Made by a program: the position numbers and the translations under genes. Shown here piece after piece: positions 53,782 to 63,284 of a stretch of 64,000 nucleotides of DNA (position 1 is its first letter; the number at the start of each line of letters is the position of its first letter). Source of the DNA: Citrobacter sp. On2M. GTDB lineage: Bacteria > Pseudomonadota > Gammaproteobacteria > Enterobacterales > Enterobacteriaceae. The notes under the pieces are model-generated. The model saw only the letters and a list, made by a program, of their open reading frames with translations, was not told the DNA's origin and did not search any database. The DNA is taken from contig NZ_WPCV01000002.1 in the NCBI RefSeq assembly GCF_018035235.1, positions 310,001 through 374,000 of the forward strand. Reading direction: 5' to 3'.

Positions 53782-54750
53782 ATGCCTAACATTACCTGGT
53801 GCGATCTACCTGAAGATGTCTCTCTGTGGCCAGGTCTGCCTCTCTCTTTAAGCGGTGATGAAGTCATGCCGCTGGATTACCACGCAGGCCGCAGTGGCTG
53901 GCTGCTGTACGGTCGTGGGCTGGATAAACAGCGTTTAACGCAATACCAGAGCAAACTGGGCGCGGCGATGGTGATCGTAGCGGCGTGGTGCGTTGAGGAT
54001 TATCAGGTGATTCGTCTGGCAGGCTCGTTAACGCCGCGTGCGGCAAAACTGGCGCATGATGCCAAACTGGATGTTGCCCCGCTGGGCAAAATTCCGCATT
54101 TGCGCACGCCGGGTTTGCTGGTGATGGACATGGATTCAACGGCTATCCAGATCGAATGCATTGATGAAATTGCCAAACTGGCCGGGACCGGTGAAATGGT
54201 TGCCGAAGTCACCGAACGCGCGATGCGCGGCGAGCTTGATTTCACCGCCAGCCTGCGCAGCCGCGTGGCGACGCTGAAGGGGGCTGATGCCAACATTTTG
54301 CACCAGGTGCGAGAAACATTGCCGCTGATGCCTGGCCTGACTCAGCTGGTGTTAAAACTGGAAACGCTTGGCTGGAAAGTGGCTATCGCTTCCGGCGGGT
54401 TTACTTTCTTTGCCGATTATCTGCGTAACAAGCTGCGCCTGACGGCAGCTGTGGCGAATGAGCTGGAGATCATGGACGGTAAATTCACTGGCAACGTGAT
54501 CGGCGATATCGTCGATGCGCAGTATAAAGCCAGTACGCTGACCCGCCTGGCGCAAGAATATGAGATCCCGATGGCGCAGACGGTGGCGATCGGCGATGGT
54601 GCCAACGATCTGCCGATGATCAAAACGGCCGGGCTGGGCATTGCGTATCATGCGAAACCCAAAGTGAATGAAAAGACGGAGATTACTATCCGTCACGCTG
54701 ACCTGATGGGCGTGTTCTGCATTCTCTCTGGCAGCATGAATCAGAAATAA
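53782..54750 (+). CDS. serB: SerB, phosphoserine phosphatase
   Basis: 322 residues. N-terminal regulatory-like domain (~1-110) then HAD core: motif I 'VMDMDSTAIQIECIDE', motif II 'AIASGGFTFF', motif IV 'AIGDGANDLPM'. Final step of serine synthesis. First gene of serB-radA-nadR. Confidence 0.97.
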   Translation: MPNITWCDLPEDVSLWPGLPLSLSGDEVMPLDYHAGRSGWLLYGRGLDKQRLTQYQSKLGAAMVIVAAWCVEDYQVIRLAGSLTPRAAKLAHDAKLDVAPLGKIPHLRTPGLLVMDMDSTAIQIECIDEIAKLAGTGEMVAEVTERAMRGELDFTASLRSRVATLKGADANILHQVRETLPLMPGLTQLVLKLETLGWKVAIASGGFTFFADYLRNKLRLTAAVANELEIMDGKFTGNVIGDIVDAQYKASTLTRLAQEYEIPMAQTVAIGDGANDLPMIKTAGLGIAYHAKPKVNEKTEITIRHADLMGVFCILSGSMNQK

Positions 54751-54761
54751 TGAGGTAAAAC

Positions 54762-56144
54762 GTGGCAAAAGCTCCTAAACGCGCCTTTGTTTGTAATGAA
54801 TGCGGGGCCGATTACCCGCGTTGGCAGGGGCAATGCAGTGCCTGTCAGGCCTGGAACACCATAACCGAGGTGCGTCTTGCCGCGTCGCCAACGGTGGCGC
54901 GCAACGAGCGACTCAGCGGCTATGCCGGAAATGCAGGCGTCGCAAAAGTGCAGAAGCTCTCTGACATCAGCCTTGAGGAACTGCCGCGTTTTTCTACCGG
55001 ATTCAAAGAGTTCGACCGCGTACTCGGCGGTGGTGTGGTGCCCGGCAGCGCCATACTGATTGGCGGTAACCCCGGCGCGGGGAAATCAACGCTGCTGCTG
55101 CAAACGCTGTGCAGGCTTGCCGAGCAGATGAAAACCCTGTACGTCACCGGCGAAGAGTCGCTGCAACAGGTGGCGATGCGCGCGCATCGACTTGGCCTGC
55201 CGACAGCGAACCTGAACATGCTGTCGGAAACCAGTATCGAACAAATTTGCCTGATCGCTGAAGAAGAACAGCCGAAGCTGATGGTGATCGACTCCATTCA
55301 GGTGATGCATATGGCGGATATTCAGTCTTCGCCGGGCAGCGTGGCGCAGGTGCGTGAAACTGCAGCTTACCTGACGCGCTTCGCCAAAACGCGCGGCGTG
55401 GCGATTGTGATGGTCGGCCACGTCACCAAAGACGGTTCTCTGGCCGGGCCGAAGGTGCTGGAGCACTGTATTGACTGCTCAGTGTTGCTCGACGGTGACG
55501 CCGATTCGCGTTTCCGCACTCTGCGTAGCCATAAAAACCGTTTTGGCGCGGTGAATGAGCTGGGCGTCTTTGCCATGACCGAACAGGGGCTGCGCGAAGT
55601 TAGCAATCCCTCTGCAATCTTTTTAAGCCGTGGCGATGAAGTCACTTCCGGTAGTTCGGTGATGGTGGTCTGGGAAGGCACGCGCCCGCTGCTGGTAGAG
55701 ATTCAGGCGCTGGTCGATCACTCAATGATGGCAAACCCGCGCCGCGTGGCGGTTGGTCTGGAACAAAACCGTCTGGCGATTTTGCTGGCGGTGTTGCATC
55801 GTCATGGCGGCTTGCAGATGGCGGATCAGGACGTGTTTGTCAACGTGGTCGGCGGCGTAAAGGTTACGGAAACCAGCGCCGACCTGGCACTGCTGTTGGC
55901 AATGGTGTCCAGCCTGCGCGACAGGCCGTTGCCGCAGGATCTGGTGGTCTTTGGTGAAGTGGGTCTGGCGGGAGAAATCCGCCCTGTGCCCAGCGGTCAG
56001 GAGCGTATTTCAGAAGCGGCGAAGCACGGCTTTCGTCGGGCGATTGTTCCCGCCGCCAACGTACCGAAAAAAGTGCCGGAAGGGATGCAGGTCTTTGGCG
56101 TTAAGAAGCTTGCAGATGCGTTAAGCGTGTTTGACGACCTATAA
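54762..56144 (+). CDS. radA: RadA, DNA recombination/branch-migration ATPase
   Basis: 460 residues from a GTG at 54762 (TGAGGT upstream). N-terminal C4 zinc finger (CNECGADYPRWQGQCSAC), RecA-like core with Walker A 'GGNPGAGKSTLLLQ', the RadA-specific 'KNRFG', and a C-terminal Lon-like domain. It drives branch migration in recombinational repair. A small CCGCC/GGCGG hairpin lies between it and nadR. Confidence 0.97.
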   Translation: MAKAPKRAFVCNECGADYPRWQGQCSACQAWNTITEVRLAASPTVARNERLSGYAGNAGVAKVQKLSDISLEELPRFSTGFKEFDRVLGGGVVPGSAILIGGNPGAGKSTLLLQTLCRLAEQMKTLYVTGEESLQQVAMRAHRLGLPTANLNMLSETSIEQICLIAEEEQPKLMVIDSIQVMHMADIQSSPGSVAQVRETAAYLTRFAKTRGVAIVMVGHVTKDGSLAGPKVLEHCIDCSVLLDGDADSRFRTLRSHKNRFGAVNELGVFAMTEQGLREVSNPSAIFLSRGDEVTSGSSVMVVWEGTRPLLVEIQALVDHSMMANPRRVAVGLEQNRLAILLAVLHRHGGLQMADQDVFVNVVGGVKVTETSADLALLLAMVSSLRDRPLPQDLVVFGEVGLAGEIRPVPSGQERISEAAKHGFRRAIVPAANVPKKVPEGMQVFGVKKLADALSVFDDL

Positions 56145-56209
56145 TAAAATACCCGCCGTCTTTCCGGCGGCATTGGGTATAACGTTTATTTTTTCAGCAG
56201 GAGGCTCTT

Positions 56210-57439
56210 GTGTCATTTGATTATCTGAAAACCGCCATTAAGCAAAAGGGCTGTACCCTGCAACAGGTGGCGGATGCCAGTGGCATGACCAAGGGATATC
56301 TAAGCCAACTGTTGAATGCCAAAATTAAAAGCCCCAGCGCGCAAAAGCTGGAGGCGTTGCACCGTTTTCTCGGGCTGGAGTTTCCACGCCAGCAGAAAAA
56401 TATCGGTGTGGTATTCGGAAAGTTTTATCCGCTGCATACCGGCCATATCTATCTTATCCAGCGCGCCTGCAGTCAGGTTGATGAACTGCATATCATCATG
56501 GGCTATGACGACACGCGCGATAGAAGCTTGTTTGAAGACAGCGCCATGTCGCAACAGCCCACGGTGCCCGATCGTCTACGCTGGCTGCTACAAACCTTTA
56601 AGTATCAGAAAAATATCCGAATTCATGCCTTCAACGAAGAGGGCATGGAGCCGTATCCACACGGGTGGGATGTGTGGAGCAACGGGATAAAAACGTTTAT
56701 GCAGGAGAAAGGGATCCAGCCAAACTGGATCTACACCTCTGAAGAGTCAGATGCTCCGCAGTACCTCGAACATTTGGGGATCGAAACCGTGCTGGTGGAT
56801 CCCAAGCGGACGTTTATGAGCATCAGTGGCGGGCAAATCCGTGAGAACCCGTTTCGCTACTGGGAGTATATTCCCACCGAAGTGAAGCCGTTTTTCGTGC
56901 GCACCGTGGCGATCCTCGGCGGGGAGTCGAGCGGAAAATCGACGCTGGTAAACAAGCTTGCCAACATTTTTAACACCACCAGTGCGTGGGAATATGGGCG
57001 TGATTACGTTTTCTCCCATTTGGGCGGCGATGAGATGGCGTTGCAGTATTCCGACTACGATAAAATCGCTCTGGGACAAGCGCAATACATTGATTTTGCT
57101 GTTAAGTATGCCAATAAAGTGGCTTTCATCGACACCGATTTCGTGACTACTCAGGCCTTCTGCAAAAAGTACGAAGGGCGTGAACACCCGTTTGTGCAGG
57201 CGCTGATTGACGAGTATCGCTTTGACCTGGTGATCCTGCTGGAAAACAACACCCCATGGGTGGCAGATGGTTTGCGCAGCCTTGGCAGCTCGGTTGACAG
57301 AAAAGCGTTTCAGACGCTGTTGGTCGAGATGCTGCAGGAGAACAATATCAATTTTGTGCACGTTCAGGAGCCGGACTACGATGGTCGCTTCCTGCGCTGC
57401 GTGGAGTTGGTGAAAGAGTTGATGGGCGAGCAGAGATAG
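56210..57439 (+). CDS. nadR: NadR, NAD-responsive repressor / NMN adenylyltransferase / ribosylnicotinamide kinase
   Basis: 409 residues from a GTG at 56210 (GGAGG upstream). Three domains: helix-turn-helix ~1-60 (TLQQVADASGMTKGYLSQLL), NMN adenylyltransferase ~65-225 ('GVVFGKFYPLHTGH'), and a kinase with P-loop 'GGESSGKSTLV' from ~230. It senses NAD/ATP, represses nadA/B/pncB and salvages nicotinamide riboside. Confidence 0.97.
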   Translation: MSFDYLKTAIKQKGCTLQQVADASGMTKGYLSQLLNAKIKSPSAQKLEALHRFLGLEFPRQQKNIGVVFGKFYPLHTGHIYLIQRACSQVDELHIIMGYDDTRDRSLFEDSAMSQQPTVPDRLRWLLQTFKYQKNIRIHAFNEEGMEPYPHGWDVWSNGIKTFMQEKGIQPNWIYTSEESDAPQYLEHLGIETVLVDPKRTFMSISGGQIRENPFRYWEYIPTEVKPFFVRTVAILGGESSGKSTLVNKLANIFNTTSAWEYGRDYVFSHLGGDEMALQYSDYDKIALGQAQYIDFAVKYANKVAFIDTDFVTTQAFCKKYEGREHPFVQALIDEYRFDLVILLENNTPWVADGLRSLGSSVDRKAFQTLLVEMLQENNINFVHVQEPDYDGRFLRCVELVKELMGEQR

Positions 57440-57445
57440 TTTAAA

Positions 57446-57530
57446 TGCCGGATGGGGCCGCGCTTATCCAGCCTACAAGTCGCACTAACCTCGTAGGCCT
57501 GATAAGGCATCACGCCGCCATCCGGCGCTT
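57446..57530. repeat. BIME: paired REP units between nadR and ettA
   Basis: Two REPs face each other: ATGCCGGATGGGG...CTTATCCAGCCTAC and CGTAGGCCTGATAAGGC...CCGCCATCCGGCG. The first is diverged. Located between convergent genes. Confidence 0.85.
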
Positions 57531-57538
57531 AACGGTAA

Positions 57539-59206
57539 TTACTTCGAAATACGTTTGTACTTAATACGCTTCGGCTCCAGCGCATCCGCGCCCAGCGTGC
57601 GTTTCTTGTACTCTTCGTATTCGGTAAAGTTGCCTTCGAAGAATTCCACCTTACCTTCATCCTGATAATCCAGGATATGGGTCGCGATACGGTCAAGGAA
57701 CCAACGGTCGTGCGAGATAACCATTGCACAGCCCGGGAACTCCAGCAGGGCGTTTTCCAGCGCGCGCAGGGTTTCGATATCCAGGTCGTTAGTTGGTTCA
57801 TCGAGCAGCAGCATGTTGCCGCCAACCTGCAGCAGCTTCGCCAGGTGCAGACGACCACGCTCACCGCCGGACAATTCGCCGACGCGTTTACCCTGATCCA
57901 CACCTTTGAAGTTGAAGCGGCCCACATAGGCACGGCTTGGCATTTCGGTGTTGCCGATCTTCATGATATCCAGCCCGCCGGACACTTCTTCCCACACGGT
58001 TTTGCTGTTGTCCATGGCGTCACGGAACTGGTCAACGGAGGCCAGCTTAACGGTTTCACCCAGCGTGATGGTGCCGCTGTCAGGCTGTTCCTGACCGGAC
58101 ATCATACGGAACAGGGTTGATTTACCCGCGCCGTTCGGACCGATGATGCCGACGATAGCGCCTTTCGGTACCGAGAAGCTCAGGTCGTCAATCAACACAC
58201 GATCGCCGTAGGATTTACGCAGATTGGTGACTTCAACGACTTTATCGCCCAGACGTGCTCCAGGTGGGATAAACAGCTCGTTGGTTTCGTTACGTTTCTG
58301 GTATTCAGTGTTGTTCAGCTCTTCAAAGCGTGCCAGACGGGCTTTGCCCTTAGACTGACGGCCTTTCGCGCCCTGACGAACCCACTCCAGTTCTTTCTCA
58401 ATGGATTTACGGCGAGCCGCTTCCTGAGAGGCTTCCTGGGCCAGACGCTGATCTTTCTGCTCCAGCCAGGAGGAGTAGTTGCCTTCCCATGGAATACCTT
58501 CACCGCGGTCAAGTTCCAGAATCCAACCAGCTACGTTGTCGAGGAAGTAACGGTCGTGGGTAATGGCCACCACGGTGCCTTCGAAGTCGTGCAGGAAGCG
58601 TTCCAGCCACGCGACGGATTCGGCGTCCAGGTGGTTAGTCGGTTCGTCGAGCAGCAGCATGTCTGGTTTTTCCAGCAGCAGGCGGCACAGCGCGACGCGG
58701 CGGCGTTCACCACCGGAAAGATTTTCAATTTTGGCATCCCAGTCCGGCAGACGCAGAGCGTCAGCGGCACGCTCAAGCTGCACGTTCAGGTTATGACCGT
58801 CGTGCGCCTGAATAATCTCTTCAAACTTGCCCTGTTGCGCGGCCAGCTTATCGAAGTCAGCGTCCGGTTCGGCGTACTTCGCGTACACTTCATCCAGGCC
58901 TTTCAGCGCGTTAACCACTTCAGCAACCGCTTCTTCAACGGATTCGCGAACGGTATGTTCCGGGTTCAGTTTCGGTTCCTGCGGCAGGTAACCGATTTTA
59001 ATGCCTGGCTGTGGGCGAGCTTCCCCTTCGATATCGGTATCAATGCCGGCCATGATGCGCAGCAGAGTAGATTTACCTGCGCCGTTCAGACCGAGTACAC
59101 CGATTTTGGCGCCAGGGAAGAAGCTCAGTGAGATGTTTTTAAGAATATGACGTTTCGGCGGAACGACTTTGCCGACACGATGCATGGTATAAACGAATTG
59201 GGCCAC
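57539..59206 (-). CDS. ettA: EttA, energy-dependent translational throttle ABC-F protein
   Basis: 555 residues. Two ATP-binding cassettes: Walker A 'GLNGAGKSTLL' and 'GPNGAGKSTLF'; signatures 'LSGGERRRVALC' and 'LSGGERGRLHLAKLL'; Walker B 'LLLDEPTNHLD' and 'LLLDEPTNDLD'. The arm and P-site tRNA interaction motif lie between them; there are no membrane segments. EttA binds the ribosomal E site and gates the first elongation step according to ATP/ADP. Confidence 0.97.
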   Translation of the reverse strand: MAQFVYTMHRVGKVVPPKRHILKNISLSFFPGAKIGVLGLNGAGKSTLLRIMAGIDTDIEGEARPQPGIKIGYLPQEPKLNPEHTVRESVEEAVAEVVNALKGLDEVYAKYAEPDADFDKLAAQQGKFEEIIQAHDGHNLNVQLERAADALRLPDWDAKIENLSGGERRRVALCRLLLEKPDMLLLDEPTNHLDAESVAWLERFLHDFEGTVVAITHDRYFLDNVAGWILELDRGEGIPWEGNYSSWLEQKDQRLAQEASQEAARRKSIEKELEWVRQGAKGRQSKGKARLARFEELNNTEYQKRNETNELFIPPGARLGDKVVEVTNLRKSYGDRVLIDDLSFSVPKGAIVGIIGPNGAGKSTLFRMMSGQEQPDSGTITLGETVKLASVDQFRDAMDNSKTVWEEVSGGLDIMKIGNTEMPSRAYVGRFNFKGVDQGKRVGELSGGERGRLHLAKLLQVGGNMLLLDEPTNDLDIETLRALENALLEFPGCAMVISHDRWFLDRIATHILDYQDEGKVEFFEGNFTEYEEYKKRTLGADALEPKRIKYKRISK

Positions 59207-59229
59207 GTTGGACTCGCCTCTATGTTTAT

Positions 59230-59340
59230 CCCGTCATACTTCAAGCCGCAGATGCGTTGGCTGTGTCGTTCACCCCAGTCACGTACTTTTGTACGCTCAG
59301 GGGATTCACTTGCTCGCCGCCTTGCTGCAACTTGAATTAT
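59230..59340. repeat. ERIC element upstream of ettA
   Basis: 'CGTCATACTTCAAGCCGCAG', 'TTCACCCCAGTCACGTACTT', 'CAGGGGATTCACTTGCTCGC' and 'CTTGCTGCAACTTGAATTAT' match the reverse ERIC consensus almost along its full length. It is in the region between divergent ettA and slt, in the ettA 5' UTR side. Confidence 0.9.
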
Positions 59341-59537
59341 TTAGGGCTAATTATTGGTAAATAGTTATCAAAGGCGAAGTGTAGCCTTTTTCATTGTCCA
59401 ATCCCAGCCAGCAGATCTCACTCGCAACAAAAGTAAAAAAGTGTCCGTGACGTGGCGCATTCTGCAATGTCTGGTTAGCATGAATGAATTAAGCGGCATG
59501 ATGCTGCACAGACGTAACATGAGAAGAGGAAGAGCTT

Positions 59538-61475
59538 GTGGACAAAGCCAAACAATTTACCTGGCGCCTGCTGGCTGCCAGCGTATGTCTGCTGACGGTC
59601 AGTCAAGTAGCGCGAGCGGATTCCCTGGATGAGCAGCGCAATCGCTATGCGCAAATTAAGCAGGCCTGGGATAACCGACAGATGGATGTCGTAGAACAGA
59701 TGATGCCTGGCCTGAAGAACTATCCTCTGTATCCGTATCTGGAATATCGCCAGATCACTGACGATCTGATGAATCAGCCCACCATTACCGTCACCAATTT
59801 TGTGCGCGCCAACCCGACACTGCCGCCCGCGCGTACTCTGCAATCGCGTTTCGTGAATGAACTGGCGCGCCGCGAAGACTGGCGTGGGTTGCTGGCGTTC
59901 AGCCCAGAAAAACCGGGCACCACCGAAGCGCAATGTAACTATTACTTCGCGAAATGGAGTACCGGACAAACTGAAGAAGCCTGGCAGGGGGCGAAAGAAC
60001 TGTGGCTGAGCGGAAAAAGTCAGCCGAACGCCTGTGACAAATTATTCGGCGTATGGCGTGCCTCAGGCACCCAGGATCCGCTGGCGTATCTGGAGCGTAT
60101 TCGTCTGGCGATGAAAGCCGGGAATACCGGACTGGTCACGGCGTTGGCCGGACAGATGCCCGCAGAATATCAAACCATCGCTTCAGCGATCATCGCGCTG
60201 GCCAACGATCCGAATTCGGTAATGACTTTTGCTCGCACCACTGGAGCTACTGATTTTACCCGCCAGATGGCGGCGGTTGCCTTTGCAAGCGTGGCGCGTC
60301 AGGATGCGGAAAATGCCCGCCTGATGATCCCCTCGCTGGTGCAGGCGCAGCAGTTGAATGACGAGCAAACCCAGGAGCTGCGCGATATTGTTGCCTGGCG
60401 GCTGATGGGCAATGACGTTACCGACGAGCAGGCAAAATGGCGCGATGATGCCATTATGCGCTCGAATTCCACGACGCTTGTGGAGCGCCGCGTGCGCATG
60501 GCGCTGGGAACCGGCGATCGCCGTGGCCTGAATACCTGGCTGGCGCGCCTGCCAATGGAAGCCAAAGAAAAAGATGAATGGCGCTACTGGCAGGCGGATC
60601 TGTTGCTGGAGCGCGGACGTGAAGCGGAAGCCAAAGAGATCCTGCACCAGCTCATGCAGCAGCGCGGTTTCTATCCAATGGTTGCGGCACAGCGTCTGGG
60701 CGAAGAGTACGCGCTGAAAGTGGATAAAGCGCCAGACAACGTTGACTCTGCGCTAACTCAGGGACCGGAAATGGCGCGCGTACGCGAGCTGATGTACTGG
60801 AACATGGATAATACTGCACGCAGTGAATGGGCGAATCTGGTCACCAGCCGCACGAAGTCCGAGCAGGCTCAACTGGCGCGCTACGCGTTCAACAATCACT
60901 GGTGGGATCTAAGCGTACAGGCCACGATCGCCGGTAAGTTGTGGGATCATCTGGAAGAGCGTTTCCCATTGGCCTACAAGGATCTGTTTACCCGCTATAC
61001 CAGCGGCAAGGATATTACGCCAAGCTATGCGATGGCGATAGCGCGTCAGGAAAGCGCCTGGAACCCGAAGGTGAAATCGCCGGTTGGCGCCAGCGGGTTG
61101 ATGCAGATTATGCCGGGCACGGCGACGCATACGGTGAAAATGTTCTCGATTCCGGGTTACAGCAGCCCGAGCCAGCTACTGGATCCTGATACCAACATCA
61201 ACATTGGTACCAGCTATTTACAGTATGTGTATCAGCAATTCGGTAATAACCGCATTTTTGCGTCGGCGGCTTATAACGCCGGTCCGGGGCGCGTTCGTAC
61301 CTGGCTTGGCAATAGCGCGGGCCGTATCGATGCGGTCGCGTTTGTCGAGAGCATTCCATTCTCAGAAACGCGGGGCTACGTGAAGAACGTACTGGCTTAT
61401 GATGCGTACTATCGCTATTTCCTCGGCGATAAACCGGAGTTGATGAGCGACGCAGAATGGCAACGTCGTTACTGA
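59538..61475 (+). CDS. slt: Slt, soluble lytic transglycosylase (Slt70)
   Basis: 645 residues from a GTG at 59538 (AGAGGAAGAG upstream). Signal peptide ends at VARA. A long alpha-helical superhelix (~30-450) is followed by the lysozyme-like catalytic domain. The catalytic Glu is in 'AIARQESAWNPK'; 'GLMQIMPGTA' and 'AAYNAGPGRV' follow. It cleaves peptidoglycan to 1,6-anhydro products in the periplasm. Confidence 0.97.
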   Translation: MDKAKQFTWRLLAASVCLLTVSQVARADSLDEQRNRYAQIKQAWDNRQMDVVEQMMPGLKNYPLYPYLEYRQITDDLMNQPTITVTNFVRANPTLPPARTLQSRFVNELARREDWRGLLAFSPEKPGTTEAQCNYYFAKWSTGQTEEAWQGAKELWLSGKSQPNACDKLFGVWRASGTQDPLAYLERIRLAMKAGNTGLVTALAGQMPAEYQTIASAIIALANDPNSVMTFARTTGATDFTRQMAAVAFASVARQDAENARLMIPSLVQAQQLNDEQTQELRDIVAWRLMGNDVTDEQAKWRDDAIMRSNSTTLVERRVRMALGTGDRRGLNTWLARLPMEAKEKDEWRYWQADLLLERGREAEAKEILHQLMQQRGFYPMVAAQRLGEEYALKVDKAPDNVDSALTQGPEMARVRELMYWNMDNTARSEWANLVTSRTKSEQAQLARYAFNNHWWDLSVQATIAGKLWDHLEERFPLAYKDLFTRYTSGKDITPSYAMAIARQESAWNPKVKSPVGASGLMQIMPGTATHTVKMFSIPGYSSPSQLLDPDTNINIGTSYLQYVYQQFGNNRIFASAAYNAGPGRVRTWLGNSAGRIDAVAFVESIPFSETRGYVKNVLAYDAYYRYFLGDKPELMSDAEWQRRY

Positions 61476-61517
61476 TCGCGTAGGTTGTGTTATGCTATTG
61501 TACTCGTTAAAGAGTAC
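61469..61517 (+). promoter_or_regulatory. trpR promoter and TrpR operator
   Basis: Promoter TTACTG-N16-TATGCT starts inside the last codons of slt. The operator GTACTC-GTTAAA-GAGTAC at 61500-61517 is a perfect 6-bp inverted repeat just downstream of the -10, as in the autoregulated trpR gene. Confidence 0.8.
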
Positions 61518-61561
61518 AAAGGGGGAGGCAAGCTCGCTTCCCCCCGCAACGATGGCGATAA

Positions 61562-61891
<330 letters not shown>

Positions 61892-61893
61892 TC

Positions 61894-61940
61894 CGCCGGA
61901 TGCAGCTTTGCTTTACCCGGCCTACGATTGAACATCCGGC
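61894..61940. repeat. REP-like palindrome after trpR
   Basis: GCCGGATGCAGC...CTTTACCCGGCCTAC with a following ACATCCGGC half; a diverged unit between convergent trpR and yjjX. Confidence 0.65.
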
Positions 61941-61946
61941 ACAATG

Positions 61947-62462
61947 CTATAAATACACCGCGTTATGAAACGGACTGAGCGCCAGAATCACCGCCTGGTG
62001 GTAGACGCTTGAGCGCGTCAGCTTGCCGGCGGTAAAGACGCCGATTGCACCCTCTTTACGGCCAATCTCGTCAATGCCCGTGTACTGCGACATTACCGGG
62101 CCGAGCGCTTCACCCTGGCGTACTCTGTCGAGAATGACAGCAGGCAATGGCAACGTGGCTGAACGGGCTTCGCCGCGCTGGACGCCGTTATCAATCACCA
62201 CCCAACTGAAGGTGGCGTCATCGTCGATTCCCGCTTCAATAGCGACCCAGAAATCAGCCTGCGGGTGCAGGCGACGCGCGTTATCAACGCGATTTCGTGC
62301 GCCAGTGCGCGTTTCCTGGCTTCCGAAAGGCTGTTCCGGTACGCCACTCTCGACGGCGACGGGTTCAATATGGCAGGATCCTTCCCCGAAAATCTCTTCA
62401 AATGCCCGCAGAATTGCCTGAATTTTGGCAGGATTGGTGGTCGCAGAGATAACCTTGTGCAT
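61947..62462 (-). CDS. yjjX: YjjX, inosine/xanthosine triphosphatase
   Basis: 171 residues. ITPase-like fold with N-terminal '[20 protein letters not shown]', '[19 protein letters not shown]' and '[10 protein letters not shown]'. It hydrolyses ITP/XTP to keep deaminated purines out of nucleic acids. E. coli YjjX has almost the same length. Confidence 0.94.
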   Translation of the reverse strand: MHKVISATTNPAKIQAILRAFEEIFGEGSCHIEPVAVESGVPEQPFGSQETRTGARNRVDNARRLHPQADFWVAIEAGIDDDATFSWVVIDNGVQRGEARSATLPLPAVILDRVRQGEALGPVMSQYTGIDEIGRKEGAIGVFTAGKLTRSSVYHQAVILALSPFHNAVYL

Positions 62463-62501
62463 AATTAAGCTCAGTTTGAAAATTCATCGCAGAGTCTACT
62501 C

Positions 62502-62624
62502 TAAATAATTTGAGTAACAGAAAGGCGGTAAGCAAAGGAATCCTCAGGAACATAGATAACTATGTGACTGGGGTGAGTGAGCGCAACCAACGCATCTGTT
62601 ACTCAAAGTATGACGAGTATATAA
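62502..62624. repeat. ERIC element in the gpmB 5' region
   Basis: 'GAATCCTCAGGAACATAG', 'TATGTGACTGGGGTGAGTGA' and 'CAACCAACGCATCTG' in forward ERIC orientation, with outer ends AATTTGAGTAACAG / CTGTTACTCAAAG perfectly inverted. It fills almost the whole 174-bp gap between divergent yjjX and gpmB. Confidence 0.9.
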
Positions 62625-62636
62625 CGGAAAAAAAGC

Positions 62637-63284
62637 ATGTTACAGGTATACCTTGTTCGCCATGGCGAAACGCAGTGGAACGCCGAGCGACGTATTCAAG
62701 GCCAGTCAGACAGCCCACTGACCGCTAAAGGTGAGCAGCAAGCCATGCAGGTGGGTGAACGCGCCCGCTCGTTTGGTATTACGCATGTCATCAGTAGCGA
62801 TTTAGGTCGTACACGACGCACCGCAGAAATCATCGCCCAGGCCTGCGGCTGTGATATCGCCTATGACTCCCGCCTGCGCGAACTGAATATGGGCGTGCTG
62901 GAGCAACGTCATATCGATACGCTGACGCCGGAGGAAGAGGGTTGGCGTCGCCAGTTGGTGAACGGTACTGTTGATGGTCGTATTCCGGAGGGGGAATCGA
63001 TGCAGGAACTGAGCGATCGCGTTAACGCGGCGCTGGCATCCTGTCTGGAACTGCCGCCGGGGAGTCGTCCGCTGCTGGTCAGTCACGGTATCGCGCTGGG
63101 TTGCCTGGTGAGTACGATTCTGGGATTACCGGCATGGGCTGAACGTCGCCTGCGTCTGCGCAACTGTTCTATTTCTCGTGTCGATTACCAGGAAAGTTTG
63201 TGGCTGGCGCCGGGATGGGTAGTTGAAACGGCAGGGGACATCTCTCATCTTGACGCCCCTGCTTTGGATGAACTGCAGCGTTAG
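62637..63284 (+). CDS. gpmB: GpmB/YtjC, histidine phosphatase superfamily protein
   Basis: 215 residues. Phosphohistidine motif 'LVRHGETQWNAERRIQGQSD' and second His in 'LLVSHGIALG'. Annotated as phosphoglycerate mutase 2 homologue, but mutase activity in E. coli is doubtful; it is more likely a phosphatase. Start follows an ERIC; ribosome site GGAAA. The stop overlaps the convergent rob stop by 4 bp. Confidence 0.93.
   Translation: MLQVYLVRHGETQWNAERRIQGQSDSPLTAKGEQQAMQVGERARSFGITHVISSDLGRTRRTAEIIAQACGCDIAYDSRLRELNMGVLEQRHIDTLTPEEEGWRRQLVNGTVDGRIPEGESMQELSDRVNAALASCLELPPGSRPLLVSHGIALGCLVSTILGLPAWAERRLRLRNCSISRVDYQESLWLAPGWVVETAGDISHLDAPALDELQR

Noticed and set aside
56150-56175. Terminator between radA and nadR
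   Set aside because: The CCGCC/GGCGG hairpin is short and has no T-run, so read-through within serB-radA-nadR is more likely.
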